Source of the DNA: an uncultured Verrucomicrobiota bacterium
Lineage (GTDB): Bacteria; Verrucomicrobiota; Verrucomicrobiia; Verrucomicrobiales; Verrucomicrobiaceae
Assembly: GCA_903838675.1 (NCBI GenBank)
Contig: CAILZI010000002.1
Coordinates: 1 to 38,862 of the forward strand
Direction: 5' to 3'
DNA length: 38,862 nt
Shown here: piece by piece, positions 9,004-17,901 of the stretch
Numbering within the stretch: the first letter of the stretch is position 1
How the letters are laid out: each line of letters opens with the position of its first letter
The notes under the pieces: model-generated
The model's input: only the letters and a program-made list of their open reading frames with translations
Database searches by the model: none
What the model was told of the DNA's origin: nothing
Program-made: the position numbers and the translations under genes

Positions 9004-10233
9004 TCACTTCTTCATCATGCCGAGGTTGGCCTCCGCAAACGCCCGACCCATCAGCGCAAAGGTCTTGGCACAACCAAGGTAATGGTATCCGGCGTTTGAG
9101 GCGCCGCGTTTCCACAGCGCCTCCTCTGCTGGCGTGATGAGCTTGGCTTCATACTGCTTCAAATACTCGCGCTTCTCCGCCTCGGTCATGTGACCGTCGG
9201 CGTTGTCGTGGTCTTTGTTTTTCGAGTTCAGGTAGAAGCCCATCTGGCGCACCTGCGCCCGTTTGTCGTCGATGACACCGAGCTCTTCAGCCCAAAACGG
9301 CGCGGTCGGCACGGCCACGACGTTGCCTTTGAACTCGGGGAGCAATGACGGCGCGGTCATTGCCTCGCGGAAGGCGAGGATGTCAGGGGTGGCCTTCAGG
9401 CCGCCGACACCCATGACGCCGATGACGAACGGCATCTTCGGTGCGTTCATATCTTTGCGCACATCGCGGATGAACTTGGCTAGCAGGTCGCTGTAAACCG
9501 CATACCGTCCGGGCTTGCCACGGTCAGGGTAGGTGTGGCCGTCCACCATGTCGTTGAATCCCTGCAACCAGACGAAGCCCGCGATCTCGTAACCCTGTGC
9601 GGCGTCGTAGGCCGGGCATACGCGCTTCGGGTCAGCGAGCACATGCTTCACATGCTCGACCATGTAGCGATAGAAGCGCCCAGTTTCCTGTTTCTTCTCT
9701 GCAAGCCACTGGTTCATGTCCTTTGGAACACCGTGACCTGGAGGACCATAGTAGAGCTTCTTCTGGTAGTCGTTGAGTTCATACGGCCCCGCGCTTGGCG
9801 GGCGGAATTCGGTGTTCAAGCTTCTGCCGCCCCACGCGGTCTTGATGATGAGCACAGGTTCTTTCAGCGCGGCATCCATCGTGAGGCCGAAGGTGAACTC
9901 CGGCCCGATCTTGCCGTTCGACTTCGTTGCATCGTCTCGCGCACCAAAGCCCGCCGTAAGTTTCCCCGTGCCCTCTCCATTCGCGCTGCCGTCGTATTTG
10001 CCGGTGAGATACGAAATCCAGGTGTGATCGCACACCGTCGGCGTGCCATCCGCGCCGCGCATCTGCTTGAGCAACGGCGCAGTGGCCGGATCATCGCCGA
10101 TATAATCAAACGTCTCGATCTTCGCATGTCCCTCCATGTTCGATTGCCCCGCCAGGATGAAGACCTTCAGCGGCTTGGCATGAAGCGGGGCTGTGAGAAG
10201 CAGGAGTGATAGTAGGGCGAGAGCGTGTTTCAT
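9004..10233 (-). CDS. Secreted SASA-domain carbohydrate acetylesterase
   Basis: A 409-aa SGNH-type hydrolase of the sialate O-acetylesterase/CE6 group, expected to remove O-acetyl groups from sialic acid or plant polysaccharide. A signal peptide (about 1-19) is followed at once by VFILAGQSNMEGH, whose Ser31 is the nucleophile. The conserved IGPEFTFG block (about 109-116), TAWGGRSL (about 133-140, oxyanion Gly) and VWLQGFNDM (221-229) all follow in family order. The start codon overlaps the stop of the LamG-cytochrome gene (ATGA at 10230-10233), so translation is probably coupled. Whether the substrate is sialic acid or another acetylated sugar cannot be decided here. Confidence 0.87.
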   Translation of the reverse strand: MKHALALLSLLLLTAPLHAKPLKVFILAGQSNMEGHAKIETFDYIGDDPATAPLLKQMRGADGTPTVCDHTWISYLTGKYDGSANGEGTGKLTAGFGARDDATKSNGKIGPEFTFGLTMDAALKEPVLIIKTAWGGRSLNTEFRPPSAGPYELNDYQKKLYYGPPGHGVPKDMNQWLAEKKQETGRFYRYMVEHVKHVLADPKRVCPAYDAAQGYEIAGFVWLQGFNDMVDGHTYPDRGKPGRYAVYSDLLAKFIRDVRKDMNAPKMPFVIGVMGVGGLKATPDILAFREAMTAPSLLPEFKGNVVAVPTAPFWAEELGVIDDKRAQVRQMGFYLNSKNKDHDNADGHMTEAEKREYLKQYEAKLITPAEEALWKRGASNAGYHYLGCAKTFALMGRAFAEANLGMMKK

Positions 10234-13200
10234 GGCTTGGCGAGTTGGTGAATCGTTCCGTGGAGAATGCGGTCGTTGATTTTAAGCTCGTAGCATTGTG
10301 TGGGCGCGATCTCAGGGATGTCAAAGGTCACGGTGCATTGGTCAGCGCTCATCGTTACTGCATGAATGGTCAGAGGGTGTTCGTCGTAGTGCTTGGAGCC
10401 GTAGTTCTTGCTGCGCTTGAGCGACCACACTTTGATGGCGCTTTCTTTGGGCTCGATGGGATCACTGAAAGTCACACTCATGCTGCCTTGTCTGGCATGA
10501 ACTGCCAGCGGCACCTGAGCCGCTTTGCCGGTGCGGCGGATGCGGTGGAAGCCGCCCGGTGCTGTCGCGTTGCCTGCCCAGGCAAACATGCCGCAGGTGT
10601 ACAGCGCCCCATCCGAGCCGAAACGACCACGCATGATGCCCGTGGCAAATGCTGGCATCGGCAGTTCGCACACCGCGCCCTGCCACTGTCCATTCACCTC
10701 CTCATGCGGCACGATGAAGGCACGCCCGGTGCCATAGCTGAGATTCAGCAGTGAGCCGCCAAGAGTCCCCCACGCATTCTTTGGCACCCACATGAGTTCC
10801 GCTGGGCTGCGGTCCTTGTCATTGGTGATCCAGACCATCGGCTGCTCCATCGCGGAGTCGGATTCATCGGTCACGCTTGTGTAGCCAAACATGTTGCCGT
10901 AGAAGCCGCCCACCTTGACCCGGTTGATGCGGTTCTTCGGTGTCCAAAAGCCTTCCTGATCCGTGACAAAGAAGGTGCCGTCGTCGTTGAGGCTCACGCC
11001 ATTGGCCGCGCGGAACCCGGTGGCGAGAATCTCCGTCTTCGTGCCATCCGCGCTGACCTTCAGCAGCGTGCCGTGCTGCGGCACCACGCTGTCCAGCGCA
11101 TGCCGCCCGGACTTGGCATAGTAAAAGTTGCCCGCCGCATCCGTTTGCAGGCCCATGGCAAATTCATGGAAGTGCTCGGTCACCTGCGCGTCGTCGTTGA
11201 AGCACTCGATGAAGTCGGTTTCACCGTCATGATTGAGGTCGCGCAGCCGTGCGATTTGATCGCGGCAGGTGATGAAAAGTTCATCGCCACGAAACTTAAC
11301 GCCAAGCGGTTGGAACAGGCCGCTGGCGATCCTGCGCCATGTCAGCGTGGCCGGCGCTTTTTGCATCACTCCATCCACCCGCCACACATCGCCATTCCAC
11401 AGGGCCACGATGGCCGCCTTGCCATCCGGGGTGAAATCAAAGCCTCCCGGACGCATCCAGCTCTGCCAAGGATTGTCGACCGGGAGCATGAAATCATCAG
11501 CCGCAAACGCTCCATCCTCTTTGCCCGCCACCGAGGTCGTGGTGACCACCTGTGGCCACTTCGACGGTCCACCCAGCGTCAGCGGTGTGAGATCAGTCGA
11601 TGCAGCAAAGGTTTTGGCCAGCGTATCGAGCGAGCCTGCATCCACGCGTGAGATGAACAGCTGCGCCTTGGCTCCAGCGGTCAGCTTCGCAACCCAGAAA
11701 CCATCGGCTTTGCTCAGCACGCCGTCACCCCGCAGAATGACATTCACGCTTTCGGGGGCCACGCGGAGCAGCAGCGGCTGCTTGGCCGCACCCACGTTCA
11801 CCGTGCGCACAAACACGGGCGTCGAGCCATAGTCCAGCCATGCGGGCGATTCGATCACGCGAGTACCGTAGATGTCAGCAGCGACAACGATCTTGTTCTG
11901 AAAGGTGTAAATGCCAGCGAACTTCAAGCCCGCATGAGGCCCGTATTTCTTCCCGTCTTTGGCCGGAGCGCGCTTGTCCTCAAAACTGCCGAGACTCCAT
12001 CCCGGCCCGGTCGGATTGATGAAGTGCCGCTCGCCCGTCAGTCCCGTGTGGGTGCCATGGCTGCCGTCAAACGCGATGCCTTTCCAGTCCACAAATTCTC
12101 CCGTGGTCGCGGTGGCTACGCGCATCGTGTCATGGTCGTAGATCATCCACGCGCGCCCCTTGCTCACGCCGCCGGGGCCGTCATCAAGACGAATGGCGAT
12201 GCCCTTTTGCGCGATGTTGTCCGGGGCAACCTCAAGTGTCCAAAACAAAGCCGGGCCCAAATCCATGCGCTTGTAGGGGGGCAGGGAAGTGTCCGGCTTC
12301 TCGGCCTCGGCATGCACCAGCCCACGTGGCAGCGTGGTGGTATCGACCTCCTTCAGTTGCGTCGGGTTGTGCGGACGCAGAAAGGTCTCGCGGATGTAAT
12401 GAATGACTGCGTATTTCTGCGCGGTGGTGTATTGCGGCTGTGGCACCATCTGGCCAAAGCCCTTCGTCAGCGTCGTAAACATCGAATACGGATCTGACCC
12501 GTTCTTGAACTGACCTTCGGCAAAACGCAGCGCCGTTGGCAGGGATCCCGGCTGCTCCTTGGTGCCGTGGCACACCACACACAGCGTTTTGTAGATGGTG
12601 GCACCTTCTGCCAGTGTCTTCTCATCCCAAGCGCTCACGATATCCGCGTGGTCACTCCGCTCCAGCGCCTGCACCCAGCCGCTGCCGCCTTCGACAACTG
12701 GTTTGCCACCCGTCTTCGGCTGATAGGTGAAATCGGGCGTGTTCGCACCCTCACCACCCTTTTTGAAAAGCAGCGCCATCTCTGTCTCTGGCAGCGCACG
12801 CTTCCACACCCGCACAGTGCGGATGTTTCCTTTGGAGAGGTCACCTGCAAAATTCGGCGCGGCACGGCCCACTTTGAAGACATGCTCCTTCTGATCCGGT
12901 TTCGTGAAGCCAGCTTTCTCCACGATGTTTTTGCCATCCAACACCAGTCGAGTGGTGCCATCGCGTGCGGTGAGCACGACGGTATGCGGCTTGCCATCAT
13001 TCACCTTGGGGCGGCTGGTCATCGCGCCCAGCCAGCCGATGTCATACACAAGACGACCACCTCGAATGAAAAGAGCCTTCGCATTCGGTGACCAATTGCC
13101 GGTGGCAGCGCACTTCGAAATCAACGTGCCTTCGCCGTTCGATTCAAACTCCACCATTGCCGTGAAGTCCGCACCGAAGTCGAGGTTCGCGTCGGTAAAA

Positions 13201-13502
13201 TCCTTCGCGCCCGTTTGCGCCAGAGACGGCACCTCCTCAGGCCCGCGCACCAGCTTTCCATCGTTCCACACTCGGAGCACCGGTGCGCCATCTGCGGGAT
13301 GTTCCACCGCGATGTCGTGCGGGCCTTTTGCATCGAGCGTGAGGATCAAGTCATCGCTCAGCTTCACCTTCGCCGCGCCATCCAAATGCAGCCGAAAGTT
13401 CAGCGGCCACTCCGGCGCATCAAGCGGCAGGGCATCGCGCGGCGCGGCAATAAGAGCATGATTGAAGATAAGGGTGAAAAGGAGGCAAAGCGAATGTTTC
13501 AC
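10230..13502 (-). CDS. LamG / cytochrome c / DUF6797 / beta-propeller fusion protein
   Basis: A very large exported protein. I prefer the GTG at 13502 (MKHSLCLLFTLIFNHALIA, a normal signal peptide, with GAGAAG about 10 nt upstream); a TTG at 13520 would add six residues and overlap the previous stop. Domains in order (1090 aa): a LamG/concanavalin-like domain (about 95-250), a heme c motif CVVCH (Cys308, Cys311, His312) in a cytochrome domain (about 295-380), a DUF6797-like beta region (about 390-635), and a sorbosone-dehydrogenase/NHL-like propeller (about 675-975, with LNHDGETDFIECFND and ANGVSLNDDGTFFVTDQEG). A short beta domain closes the chain. The build suggests periplasmic sugar or polymer oxidation with electrons leaving through the heme; no substrate can be named. 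Confidence 0.83.
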   Translation of the reverse strand: MKHSLCLLFTLIFNHALIAAPRDALPLDAPEWPLNFRLHLDGAAKVKLSDDLILTLDAKGPHDIAVEHPADGAPVLRVWNDGKLVRGPEEVPSLAQTGAKDFTDANLDFGADFTAMVEFESNGEGTLISKCAATGNWSPNAKALFIRGGRLVYDIGWLGAMTSRPKVNDGKPHTVVLTARDGTTRLVLDGKNIVEKAGFTKPDQKEHVFKVGRAAPNFAGDLSKGNIRTVRVWKRALPETEMALLFKKGGEGANTPDFTYQPKTGGKPVVEGGSGWVQALERSDHADIVSAWDEKTLAEGATIYKTLCVVCHGTKEQPGSLPTALRFAEGQFKNGSDPYSMFTTLTKGFGQMVPQPQYTTAQKYAVIHYIRETFLRPHNPTQLKEVDTTTLPRGLVHAEAEKPDTSLPPYKRMDLGPALFWTLEVAPDNIAQKGIAIRLDDGPGGVSKGRAWMIYDHDTMRVATATTGEFVDWKGIAFDGSHGTHTGLTGERHFINPTGPGWSLGSFEDKRAPAKDGKKYGPHAGLKFAGIYTFQNKIVVAADIYGTRVIESPAWLDYGSTPVFVRTVNVGAAKQPLLLRVAPESVNVILRGDGVLSKADGFWVAKLTAGAKAQLFISRVDAGSLDTLAKTFAASTDLTPLTLGGPSKWPQVVTTTSVAGKEDGAFAADDFMLPVDNPWQSWMRPGGFDFTPDGKAAIVALWNGDVWRVDGVMQKAPATLTWRRIASGLFQPLGVKFRGDELFITCRDQIARLRDLNHDGETDFIECFNDDAQVTEHFHEFAMGLQTDAAGNFYYAKSGRHALDSVVPQHGTLLKVSADGTKTEILATGFRAANGVSLNDDGTFFVTDQEGFWTPKNRINRVKVGGFYGNMFGYTSVTDESDSAMEQPMVWITNDKDRSPAELMWVPKNAWGTLGGSLLNLSYGTGRAFIVPHEEVNGQWQGAVCELPMPAFATGIMRGRFGSDGALYTCGMFAWAGNATAPGGFHRIRRTGKAAQVPLAVHARQGSMSVTFSDPIEPKESAIKVWSLKRSKNYGSKHYDEHPLTIHAVTMSADQCTVTFDIPEIAPTQCYELKINDRILHGTIHQLAKP

Positions 13503-13516
13503 GATAGGGATGCTTC

Positions 13517-14782
13517 TCAACGGTGATCAATGACAAAAGCTGGCCGAGAAAGCACACCTTTGGAGAGTTCTCCATAGTGGTCAGACCGCCAGAAGTTCTT
13601 CAAATCCTCCGCCGTGATGAGTTGCAGACCCGGTGTGGCGACGGCGGGATTGCAGAGGATGTAGAGGTTTTCTTTGGCGATGTAGCCGCAGACGTTGAGC
13701 GTGTGACCGGCGCTGCCATTGGGGAATTGCGGGCCGATATATTTGAAGTCCACGACTACGGGACGTCCCGCATCGAGTTCGCTTTTAAGCATGTCGGTGG
13801 CTTTAACGAAACCTTCTTCATCGGGTGTGAATGTGATGAGTTTCCATTTCTGCCCAATCTTCTTCGAGGCATCCAAAAGATGCCCCCAATCTGTGCCAGT
13901 GCCGAGCGGTGATGGGCACAGGCGTTTGTAATCCCAGCCACCGATCTGGCTACCCTGAAAGCGGGCGAAGATGGCGCAGGCCGTGGAGCCGCAGTTATTA
14001 TAGCCCTGCTGGATGTGTGGCATCTGCACAAAGGCAAACTTCCCCGGTTCGCCTTGGCGCTTGCGGTAATCGGTAAGCTTCAAAAGGTCTGCGGCTTCCT
14101 GAGCCGAGGCATTGCCAGAGGGTTGCGCCGGATGTCCCGTGGCGCTCGTGGGCAGGAGTTTGGCGGCCTTGGTCCAGTTGGCTCTTGCCGCGTCGAGTTC
14201 TCCGGCTTGGAACTGCATCTCACCGAGCAGCACCAGGCCCGAAGGATCGTTCAACTCCGCTGCACGTTCGGCCAGACGGCGTGCCTGCACGGCATCGGCT
14301 GCGATTCCTTCACCCGAACGGTAAGCCATCGCTGCATTGGCTGCCGCGCGCCCATGGCCGCGCTCCGCCGCTTTTTTCCACCAATCGAGAGCCTTGGGGC
14401 AATCCTGCTCGGTGCCTTGCGCACCAAAGTAGCACTGGCCCAAGTTGAAGGCCGCCTGCGCGGACTCATCCGCCGCTGCTTTGAAGTAGGCTATAGCAAT
14501 GGCCGGATTGCGTTTGATCACCGCGCCGCGAAGGTATGCAAAGCCCACGAAGTCCATGGCATCCGCATTGCCAGCATCTGCTGCCTTGTGCGCCCACTGC
14601 ATGGCCTGCGCATCGTCTTTGGCCACGCCCTTGCCATCGCGATACCGAATAGCGAGTTCGAGCTGTGCTTTGGCATCGCCACCCACGGCCCGGCTTTGTA
14701 TTTCCGCAAAATCGTCAGCCGACAAAGTGGAAAGGCTCATCAAAGACAAAGCGAGAAGAGTGATTGGGAAGGGGCGAAGCAT
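13517..14782 (-). CDS. Secreted Sel1-repeat protein with C39-like cysteine peptidase domain
   Basis: ATG at 14782 begins a signal peptide (MLRPFPITLLALSLMSLSTLSA); the upstream extension lacks signal character. Residues about 35-205 hold Sel1-like repeats (A..LG..Y..G.GV..D...A..W..KAA), helical hairpins used for protein contacts. The C-terminal domain (about 250-421) looks papain-like: QQGYNNCGSTACA gives Cys264, GSAGHTLNV gives His360, and LCNPA gives Asn378. This is the order expected for C39-type bacteriocin/leader peptidases and related cysteine peptidases. A secreted Sel1-C39 fusion suggests a periplasmic peptidase held on a partner. It starts 4 bp after the metallopeptidase stop and ends 14 bp before the LamG-cytochrome gene. 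Confidence 0.8.
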   Translation of the reverse strand: MLRPFPITLLALSLMSLSTLSADDFAEIQSRAVGGDAKAQLELAIRYRDGKGVAKDDAQAMQWAHKAADAGNADAMDFVGFAYLRGAVIKRNPAIAIAYFKAAADESAQAAFNLGQCYFGAQGTEQDCPKALDWWKKAAERGHGRAAANAAMAYRSGEGIAADAVQARRLAERAAELNDPSGLVLLGEMQFQAGELDAARANWTKAAKLLPTSATGHPAQPSGNASAQEAADLLKLTDYRKRQGEPGKFAFVQMPHIQQGYNNCGSTACAIFARFQGSQIGGWDYKRLCPSPLGTGTDWGHLLDASKKIGQKWKLITFTPDEEGFVKATDMLKSELDAGRPVVVDFKYIGPQFPNGSAGHTLNVCGYIAKENLYILCNPAVATPGLQLITAEDLKNFWRSDHYGELSKGVLSRPAFVIDHR

Positions 14783-14786
14783 GAGA

Positions 14787-16544
14787 TTATGGTTTCGGTG
14801 ATTGGACGCCCCACAGCTTTTCAAGCAAGGCAAACATTTCCGGATCGTGCCGCTTCAGCTCTTCTCGCGTGAAGGGAAAGAAGTCATTGCGGGTGAAGTA
14901 GGCCTCCGTGCATTCGGCAAAGTATTCCTGCGGGTTTGTCATGGCATAGGCGCGCTCCATGCGGCTGCGCCCTTCGCTGTCCTTGCGCTCCACTCGCTCA
15001 TACTTTCCGCTGGCCTTGGCTTTTTCATAGGCCGCTTTGATCTCCAGATTGCCAAAGCTCATGCGCAGCGTTCGGTTGTGGTAAGCATGCGCCAGCTCAT
15101 GCAGCGCGAAGTTGGGCATGCGCCTCGTCTCGGCCTCAAAGATGCGCACGTTGGTGAATTCCACACCCTTGGCCATCACTGGATCGCGGCCATTGTCCTT
15201 CAGCCAGACTGCAGCGGGATGGTACTCTGCGCGTGGCTGCGTCTTGGGGTATTGCGGATTGAAGTACAACGGCACCTTGCGCAGCTCCTCCACTGCCTTG
15301 GCCGGAACCACTCGCACAATTTCCTGCAACTGCTGGCCCAGCAGTTGCAGTGCCTTCGCAGTGGCCTCTGCTTCATTGGCCAGCAGTTCAGGGCTAATGT
15401 ACACTGTCCATCCTTCGATGTCGCGGATCGCGCGCGCGCCGTCGACCTCCGCATCCCGCTTCTGAGCCTTGGCCTGGATCAGCAGGCGTGCGATTTGCAT
15501 CGGCTCCGGCCATGCGAATGCGGGGGCTTTTGAGGGATCATACCCCGCCATGTGTCCGGTGAGCCGCGTTGTCGGCTTGGTGTAGTGCAGCTCTGTGTCT
15601 CCAAAGGCTTCGCGACACAGCCTGGCGAGGCCGGGATCGTACTCGATGAGCTGGGTGCGCAAGTGTACGTGATTGTGGTCATGGTCATTCACGCGGTTGT
15701 CGTCAAACCAGCTCTGCACGCCTTCAGCCCAGTATTCGTGATGATTCACGCTGGCGTACTTGCCGCGCCAAAGTCCGGCCTTCATCGCCGCATCATATGC
15801 CGCCTTCAGGCGCGTGTCGAAAGTTGGGTCCACATTCACCATGCCGCGCAGATGAATGCTGTGCGCAAATTCATGGATGACGATGCACTCCATTTCATAA
15901 GGATCGCCCGGGAACGCCAGCACGTTTTCTTCAGCGCATGAACAGAACGGATCTGTTCTGCTGCCGCCAAGGCCGCGTGCACGAACGTCCCAGTAGGCTT
16001 TGGGCGACATGATTTCATAACCCTTCACCGGCTTGTCTGCCAGACGGGCAAACTCCGGAAGATCGGTGGTGAATTCATCATGCGCCATGATGATCATGCG
16101 CGCGCCGCTGTCGGTCATCGCCTGCCGCACATCCGGCCGATGCGCGAGCATGAGACTGAGCAGGTGTGCCACCTCCTTCAGTGCATAGTGATTGACCTTT
16201 GCCGTGGCTACGATGGGAAATCCGTCTGCGTTTGTACGCTGCGTGTAGCATGCAGGAACACCATCTTTCGATGCCGGATCGTAGCGGAAACCCTGCACCG
16301 GAACCTTGGTGATCACTTCTGTTTCTTTGTGGCCATCCACAATGACAAAGCGATGACCAATGGAAGTGCCGATGATGTTGTCAGCGCCAGGTTCAATTTT
16401 GCCATTGGAAACGCGGCCACCATCTGGCTTGAGCCAAAACACCTCCACCGTATGAGGCGAGGCATTGATGATCTGCAGCTTGGGCCGGTCCAGCGACATT
16501 GCAGGCATTGAAAAGAATAAGAGTGCGGCAAGTGCGGTTTTCAT
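14787..16544 (-). CDS. Secreted tandem zinc metallopeptidase with N-terminal VHL-beta-like domain
   Basis: ATG at 16544 (MKTALAALLFFSMPAMS) overlaps the stop of the dehydrogenase gene by 4 bp and starts a signal peptide; the 18-residue extension upstream is ignored. Residues about 21-72 resemble the pVHL beta domain (INASPHTVEVFWLKPDG ... GHRFVIVDG). Two metallopeptidase units follow. The first has HEFAH at 224-228 with a downstream EYWAEG (Glu270/Glu274) as the likely third zinc ligand region. The second has HELAH at 482-486 with EYFAEC (Glu540/Glu544). The matching layout indicates an internal duplication of a gluzincin-like domain with both active sites intact. I know no characterised protein of this plan. 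The substrate is probably extracellular protein, by context. Confidence 0.82.
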   Translation of the reverse strand: MKTALAALLFFSMPAMSLDRPKLQIINASPHTVEVFWLKPDGGRVSNGKIEPGADNIIGTSIGHRFVIVDGHKETEVITKVPVQGFRYDPASKDGVPACYTQRTNADGFPIVATAKVNHYALKEVAHLLSLMLAHRPDVRQAMTDSGARMIIMAHDEFTTDLPEFARLADKPVKGYEIMSPKAYWDVRARGLGGSRTDPFCSCAEENVLAFPGDPYEMECIVIHEFAHSIHLRGMVNVDPTFDTRLKAAYDAAMKAGLWRGKYASVNHHEYWAEGVQSWFDDNRVNDHDHNHVHLRTQLIEYDPGLARLCREAFGDTELHYTKPTTRLTGHMAGYDPSKAPAFAWPEPMQIARLLIQAKAQKRDAEVDGARAIRDIEGWTVYISPELLANEAEATAKALQLLGQQLQEIVRVVPAKAVEELRKVPLYFNPQYPKTQPRAEYHPAAVWLKDNGRDPVMAKGVEFTNVRIFEAETRRMPNFALHELAHAYHNRTLRMSFGNLEIKAAYEKAKASGKYERVERKDSEGRSRMERAYAMTNPQEYFAECTEAYFTRNDFFPFTREELKRHDPEMFALLEKLWGVQSPKP

Positions 16545-17782
16545 GCGAAGCGGTCGGGTGACATCAAATCGAGTGCAACGGGTGGAATCTCTCCGCAAAG
16601 AAGTGCGCTGACGATCATTCCAGTCGCGGGGGCGAGGCTGAGGCCCATCATGGCGTGGCCGGTGGCGAGGGTGAGGTTTTTCCAGCGCTGGGTGCGGCCG
16701 ATGTAGGGCATGCCGTCTGGTGAGACTGGGCGCAGGCCGCTCCAGGGTTTGATTTCGGTGAAGTCATTTTCGTGAAAGGCAGGGAAATAGGAGGCAAAGG
16801 AGCGCGTGATGCCGCGTACACGGCGAAGGGTGATGGATTCGTCGAGGCCGGCCATTTCCATGGTGCCGCCCACGCGGAGAGCGCCATCCATGGGGGTGAC
16901 GGCGAGACGGGCCTCTGTGCAGATGCTGCAGAGCTCCGGCAGCTGTGTCGGATTCGGCAATGTGAGGCTGTAGCCTTTCCCTGCCTGCATAGGAATTTTG
17001 AGTTCCAGTGACTTTGCAAGATCCGCTGACCAGACGCCTCCACAAAGAATGACCTCCTGACATTCAATCTGGCCTTTTGAGGTTTTGATCGCACGAAGGG
17101 TGCTGTTTTCGATTTCGAATCCTTTCACTTCTGTTTCCCATAGGAACTCAACGCCGAGGCGGGTGAGTTCGGTTTCGAGGGCGGAGATGAAACGCCCTGG
17201 TGGGAGATGGCAGTCTTTGGGGAAATAGACGCTGCCGCAGACATCCATGGTGATGTTGGGATCGAGGGCGGCGGTGGCTTTGGCGTCGAGGACTTGGGCA
17301 GGGATGCCGAGGGTGTTGGCCTTAGCCGCCATTTGGGCTTCTTCGTCGAGGGTATGCTGCTGTTTGCAGAGCATGAGGAGGCCGTTTTTGACCAAGCCGA
17401 AATCGAGACCGATTTTTTCGAAGCACTGGCGGCTCAGCAAGCTGAGGTCTCGTAGCACGGGAGTGGAGGCATCGACTCGTTGTTTAGTGGCGGCTTTCCA
17501 GAAGTGCAGGGCCCAGGCGAGGAGATCTAGATCAAGGCGGGGCTTGATGTAGAAGGGGGATTCGGGATTCCACATCCATTTGAGGCCGAGTTTGACCATT
17601 CCGGGGGCAGCGAGAGGAATGAAGTGGCTGGGGACGATCATGCCGGCATTACCAAAGGAGCAGCCATCCCGCTGCGCAGGCTTTTGATCAATGATGGTGA
17701 CCTGCATGCCGCGACGGGCGCAGTAGAACGCCGTGCTCAGGCCGATGACGCCGGCACCGAGGATGGTGATTTGGGTGGGCAT
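16541..17782 (-). CDS. FAD-dependent D-amino-acid dehydrogenase, probable D-hydroxyproline dehydrogenase
   Basis: A 413-aa DAO-family flavoprotein. The N-terminal dinucleotide fold ITILGAGVIGLSTA (GxGxxG at 9-14) and the DGCSFGNAGMIVPSH block (about 39-53) are typical of the DadA/D-hydroxyproline dehydrogenase group. The C-terminal GLRPVSPDGMPYIGRT and LATGHAMMGLSLAPATG segments complete the FAD site. The known single-chain Pseudomonas putida type oxidises cis-4-hydroxy-D-proline to pyrroline-4-hydroxy-2-carboxylate. That step fits between the epimerase at 22223 and the deaminase at 25254, so context favours this substrate over D-alanine or sarcosine; sequence alone does not settle it. It is the first gene of the minus-strand series and is divergent from the metzincin gene. 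Confidence 0.85.
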   Translation of the reverse strand: MPTQITILGAGVIGLSTAFYCARRGMQVTIIDQKPAQRDGCSFGNAGMIVPSHFIPLAAPGMVKLGLKWMWNPESPFYIKPRLDLDLLAWALHFWKAATKQRVDASTPVLRDLSLLSRQCFEKIGLDFGLVKNGLLMLCKQQHTLDEEAQMAAKANTLGIPAQVLDAKATAALDPNITMDVCGSVYFPKDCHLPPGRFISALETELTRLGVEFLWETEVKGFEIENSTLRAIKTSKGQIECQEVILCGGVWSADLAKSLELKIPMQAGKGYSLTLPNPTQLPELCSICTEARLAVTPMDGALRVGGTMEMAGLDESITLRRVRGITRSFASYFPAFHENDFTEIKPWSGLRPVSPDGMPYIGRTQRWKNLTLATGHAMMGLSLAPATGMIVSALLCGEIPPVALDLMSPDRFA

Positions 17783-17901
17783 CTTGTCAGATAAACTGCG
17801 AGGGGCGGTGCTTCTTGATTGAATCTGGTCTTTCGGGCCGGATTATCGACAAGGCGAAGGTTTTTCCAAGCCTGCAGAGGTCTGCTGCGTTTCATGGGCT
17901 C
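17783..17901. promoter_or_regulatory. Divergent intergenic region expected to hold both promoters
   Basis: These 119 bp separate the start of the nine-gene minus-strand series from the divergent metzincin gene, so promoters for both must lie here or in the flanking codons. I cannot pick a convincing -35/-10 pair. The 9-mer TCTTGATTG at 17813-17821 also occurs at 26184-26192, in the divergent region beside the PAS-AraC regulator, and could be part of a shared site. The palindromic GGCC/CCGG-rich centre near 17836 is too short to interpret. Confidence 0.35.
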
